From Limiplasma sp036652695 (GTDB lineage Bacteria > Bacillota > Clostridia > Christensenellales > Aristaeellaceae): DNA of 32,862 bases. Under the pieces are notes generated by a model that made no database searches, was not told the DNA's origin, and worked only from the letters and a program-made list of their open reading frames with translations. Every line of letters begins with the position of its first letter. Within the stretch, counting starts at the first letter, position 1. Below are positions 30,337 through 32,862 of this stretch, piece by piece. The position numbers and the translations under genes are program-made. The stretch covers positions 1 to 32,862 of the forward strand of contig JAVVVJ010000027.1 in assembly GCA_036652695.1 (NCBI GenBank), in the 5' to 3' direction.

Positions 30337-31845
30337 ATGACAACGATTTCAATGCTGCTCGCAGGCTTTGCCCAATGCTTTACGCTGGAGCGGATGATCG
30401 CGGTGGTTGCGGGCGTGCTGGTGGGTACGCTTACGGGGGTTTTGCCGGGAATTGGCGTGACGGGCGCAATGGCGCTGCTGCTTCCGCTTAGCTTTGGCTT
30501 GGACGCGACAACGGCGCTGATCCTATTTGCGGGCATTTATTACGGGGCGATGTATGGCGGCTCCACAACCTCCATTCTGGTGAATCTGCCGGGCGAGGCC
30601 GCATCGGTGGTTACGTGCTTGGATGGCAATCAAATGGCCAAAAAAGGCCGTGCGGGCGCGGCGCTGGCAATCAGCGCGTGGGGCTCGTTCATCGCGGGCA
30701 CGCTGGGCTTGCTGGCGCTAACGTTTACAGCGGGCAAAATTTCGGAGCTGGCGCTTTCGTTTGGCTCTCCCGAATACTTTGCCATTTGCGTGCTGGGTTT
30801 GGTGGTGCTGACCAACCTAACGGGCAAGAACCCGCTCAAATCCGTGCTCATGGTGCTGCTGGGCTTAGGGCTTGGCACCATTGGAACGGATACCGTTTTT
30901 GGAACCACCCGCTTTGCTTTTGGCAGCATGTATCTTACACGCGGCATTGAGTTTGGCATTGTTGCCATGGCGGTTTTTGGGATCAATGAGCTGCTGGGCA
31001 CGCTGCTACAGCCGCAGGAAGAAAACGTACACATTCAAAGCCTCAAGTTCAAGGATTTGTATCCCAATAAAGAGGAATGGAAACGCTCCGTTCTGCCCAT
31101 CCTGCGCGGCTCGATTCTCGGCTTCCTGATTGGCTTGATCCCCGGGCCTGCCGGTACCTTGGCCAGCTTTAGCTCCTATACCATGGAAAAGAAAATATCC
31201 AAGCACCCGGAGGAATTTGGTCATGGCGCAATCGAAGGCGTTGCAGGGCCTGAATCGGCTAACAACGCTGCCAGCTCCGCCGCCTTTGTGCCGCTGCTTT
31301 CACTGGGGCTGCCCTTCGCGCCGCCCTCCGCGCTGCTGCTGACGGCCTTCATTACCCATGGCATTACGCCCGGCCCCACTTTGATCTCTACGCATTCGGA
31401 AATCTTTTGGGGCTTGATTGCCAGCATGTATATCGGCAATGTGTTCTTGCTGATTATCAACTTACCAATGGTTGGCATTTTTGCTTCCATGCTCAAATGC
31501 CCCGCAAAAATCCTGATGCCCATCGTGATGGTGGTTACCTTTACCGGCGCATATGCAACCAACGCTACCACGTTTGATATTTTCATTCTCATCATCCTTG
31601 GCGTGGCAGCGTTCTTGATCTCCAAATTCGGCTACAGCATGGCTCCGCTGGCGGTGGGCATTTGCATTTCCTCCATTTTGGAGCAGCGGTTTTTACAAAC
31701 CATGAAGATGACAAAGGGAAACCTTGGCGTACTGCTCTCCCGCCCAATTACGGCGGTCATCCTCGCTTTGGCGCTGGGGATGCTGGTGATGACGCTGTTT
31801 AAGCCGATCAAAGCGGCGCTCTCTCACAGCAAGGAAGATATTTAG
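30337..31845 (+). CDS. tctA: Tripartite tricarboxylate transporter large membrane subunit TctA
   Basis: A 502-residue membrane permease with roughly 11-12 helices. Signatures are GVLPGIGVTGAMALLLPLSF, YYGAMYGGSTTSILVNLPGE and the second GLIPGPAGTLASF half-repeat, with FGHGAIEGVAGPESANNAA. It imports a carboxylate together with TctB and the binding protein TctC, using the ion gradient. The exact substrate (citrate, other di/tricarboxylates) is not visible. The ATG has GGGGGAG. Confidence 0.94.
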   Translation: MTTISMLLAGFAQCFTLERMIAVVAGVLVGTLTGVLPGIGVTGAMALLLPLSFGLDATTALILFAGIYYGAMYGGSTTSILVNLPGEAASVVTCLDGNQMAKKGRAGAALAISAWGSFIAGTLGLLALTFTAGKISELALSFGSPEYFAICVLGLVVLTNLTGKNPLKSVLMVLLGLGLGTIGTDTVFGTTRFAFGSMYLTRGIEFGIVAMAVFGINELLGTLLQPQEENVHIQSLKFKDLYPNKEEWKRSVLPILRGSILGFLIGLIPGPAGTLASFSSYTMEKKISKHPEEFGHGAIEGVAGPESANNAASSAAFVPLLSLGLPFAPPSALLLTAFITHGITPGPTLISTHSEIFWGLIASMYIGNVFLLIINLPMVGIFASMLKCPAKILMPIVMVVTFTGAYATNATTFDIFILIILGVAAFLISKFGYSMAPLAVGICISSILEQRFLQTMKMTKGNLGVLLSRPITAVILALALGMLVMTLFKPIKAALSHSKEDI

Positions 31846-31903
31846 GCGTGAGACGCTTGAATAGATACACCGTACCTTCAAACAATGAAAGGAGTATCCA
31901 ACC

Positions 31904-32862
31904 ATGAAAAAACTGTTGAGCATCCTGTTAACCATCTGCCTGTGCCTGTCCATCACCTCCGCCGCGTTAGCTGCCTACCCTGAAAAGGAAATCACCTATC
32001 TGTGCGGTTACGGCGCTGGCGGAAGCTCCGATCTGCAAGCGCGCTTGATGCAGCCCTACGCTGAGGAATACCTTGGCGCTCCTCTGGTTGTGGAAAACGT
32101 TACCGGCGCTGGCGGCGCGGTGGGCTTGAACACCTATGCGACCTATGCGCCGGACGGCTATGCCGTATCTAGCTTTAACACCACGCCCCTGTTGTACAAT
32201 GTGTATGGAACAAGCGACTTTGACTATTTTGACAAATTCGATTTTCTCTGCTGCGTCATCACCACGCCCATTGTTGTAGCCGTGACTGCGGACTCGCCCT
32301 ATCAGACGATTGAGGATTTGATTGCCGCCGCCACCAAAGATCCGGAAAAGCTGATGTACGCTTCTGCCGGTGCTGGCTCCATCACGCACCTTGCGGGCGA
32401 GCTGTGGCAGTATAAAGCGGGCATCAAATTCACGCATGTTCCGTTTAACGGCGGTGCGGACGCGATGACGGGCCTGCTGAACAAATCGGTTGACTTTGAA
32501 GTGGTGAGCCTGTCGGAAGTGCTGACCAAGCACGAAGAGGGTTCCTTGCGCATTTTGGCTTCCTGCACCAATCAAAAGCTGCTGGGCACGGATGGGAAAA
32601 CCGAGCTGGCCATTCCGGTGCTGGACGGCTGCAACGTGAAGGTGATCCAAGGCGTCTGCGTGCTCAAGGATACCGATCCCGCCATCAAAACCAAGCTGGC
32701 GGAAGGCTTTGGAAAAATCTGCAATGACGAGCGTTACTTGACCGATATGCAAAAGGCAGGCTATGCGGTGGATTATATGGACAGTGAAACCTTCACCAAA
32801 TATCTTAAGGATACTGCCGCTGAATTCAAAACGCTGCTGGATGAAGCAGATCTGTGGGACGA
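31904..32862 (+). CDS. tctC: Tripartite tricarboxylate transporter substrate-binding protein TctC (partial)
   Basis: The first 319 codons, near full length, run off the window. MKKLLSILLTICLCLSITSAALA is a signal peptide, with cleavage expected after ALA. The mature protein starts YPEKEITYLCGYGAGGSSDLQARL, the Bug/TctC family beginning. Other signatures are VVENVTGAGGAVGLN, YASAGAGSITHLAGELW, HVPFNGGADAMTGLLNK and ELAIPVLDG. No clear lipobox cysteine is visible before the mature domain, although a binding protein in a single-membrane cell would normally be lipid-anchored. The ATG has AAAGGAG. It forms an operon with tctB and tctA. Confidence 0.92.
   Translation, partial: MKKLLSILLTICLCLSITSAALAAYPEKEITYLCGYGAGGSSDLQARLMQPYAEEYLGAPLVVENVTGAGGAVGLNTYATYAPDGYAVSSFNTTPLLYNVYGTSDFDYFDKFDFLCCVITTPIVVAVTADSPYQTIEDLIAAATKDPEKLMYASAGAGSITHLAGELWQYKAGIKFTHVPFNGGADAMTGLLNKSVDFEVVSLSEVLTKHEEGSLRILASCTNQKLLGTDGKTELAIPVLDGCNVKVIQGVCVLKDTDPAIKTKLAEGFGKICNDERYLTDMQKAGYAVDYMDSETFTKYLKDTAAEFKTLLDEADLWD

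Noticed and set aside
1..32862. Insertion sequences, prophage, CRISPR or toxin-antitoxin modules
   Set aside because: No transposase, integrase, phage structural gene, repeat-spacer array or toxin partner was seen anywhere in the window.

Overview
The window looks like a chromosomal segment of a moderately GC-rich, spore-forming member of the Clostridia (Firmicutes). Evidence for this: a YhcN/YlaJ-type sporulation lipoprotein, the ylxM-ffh-rpsP-khpA-rimM-trmD gene order, a QueT-type vitamin transporter, an RsgI-like protein, strong GGAGG ribosome-binding sites, and sigma-A promoters with 17-nt spacers. I cannot name a genus. No insertion sequence, phage gene, CRISPR array or rRNA is visible.

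Layout. At 1-2.4 kb there is a clipped minus-strand secreted protein, a divergent citrate synthase with a clear promoter, and a YhcN-like lipoprotein. At 2.6-6.9 kb there is a small ribbon-helix-helix protein, then a minus-strand translation/secretion operon (ylxM, ffh, rpsP, khpA, rimM, trmD, membrane protein) driven by a near-consensus promoter at 6873-6901. Next come tRNA-Gln(CUG) and tRNA-Glu(CUC), a DtxR/MntR-type regulator, a secreted polysaccharide deacetylase with SH3-like modules, secG, and an orphan FtsX-type permease. At 11.9-17.3 kb a minus-strand pair encodes a 1378-residue secreted modular protein and a LytR-CpsA-Psr (LCP) protein. queT and mgtE are divergent around 18 kb. A lipase-like hydrolase, an RsgI-like membrane protein without an anti-sigma domain, a secreted beta-propeller-like protein and a low-GC APH-family kinase fill 19.7-25.2 kb. 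A minus-strand operon of one sugar isomerase/epimerase-like protein and two Gfo/Idh/MocA oxidoreductases follows. The window ends with a YcxB-like membrane protein, a DUF1868 2H-phosphoesterase-like protein and a tctBAC tripartite tricarboxylate transporter whose tctC runs off the end.

How the genes work together. The minus-strand operon couples SRP-dependent targeting (Ffh, YlxM) to ribosome assembly and tRNA modification (S16, KhpA, RimM, TrmD). The isomerase and two oxidoreductases probably form one sugar or inositol catabolic unit. TctC/B/A form one carboxylate importer. The large secreted protein and LCP protein are probably co-transcribed and act at the cell surface.

Most interesting signals: (1) a 16-codon leader ORF before mgtE with its own ribosome-binding site, whose stop codon lies in a stable hairpin next to the mgtE ribosome-binding site; its peptide resembles enterobacterial MgtL in layout; (2) an exact consensus promoter followed about 115 nt later by a terminator, with no ORF between, which suggests a small RNA at about 28475-28588; (3) the RsgI-like protein reduced to membrane segment plus extracellular domain, next to a secreted protein carrying a similar PSI-x-IETN motif; (4) Glu in place of the catalytic Asp in TrmD; (5) several perfect palindromes on promoters.
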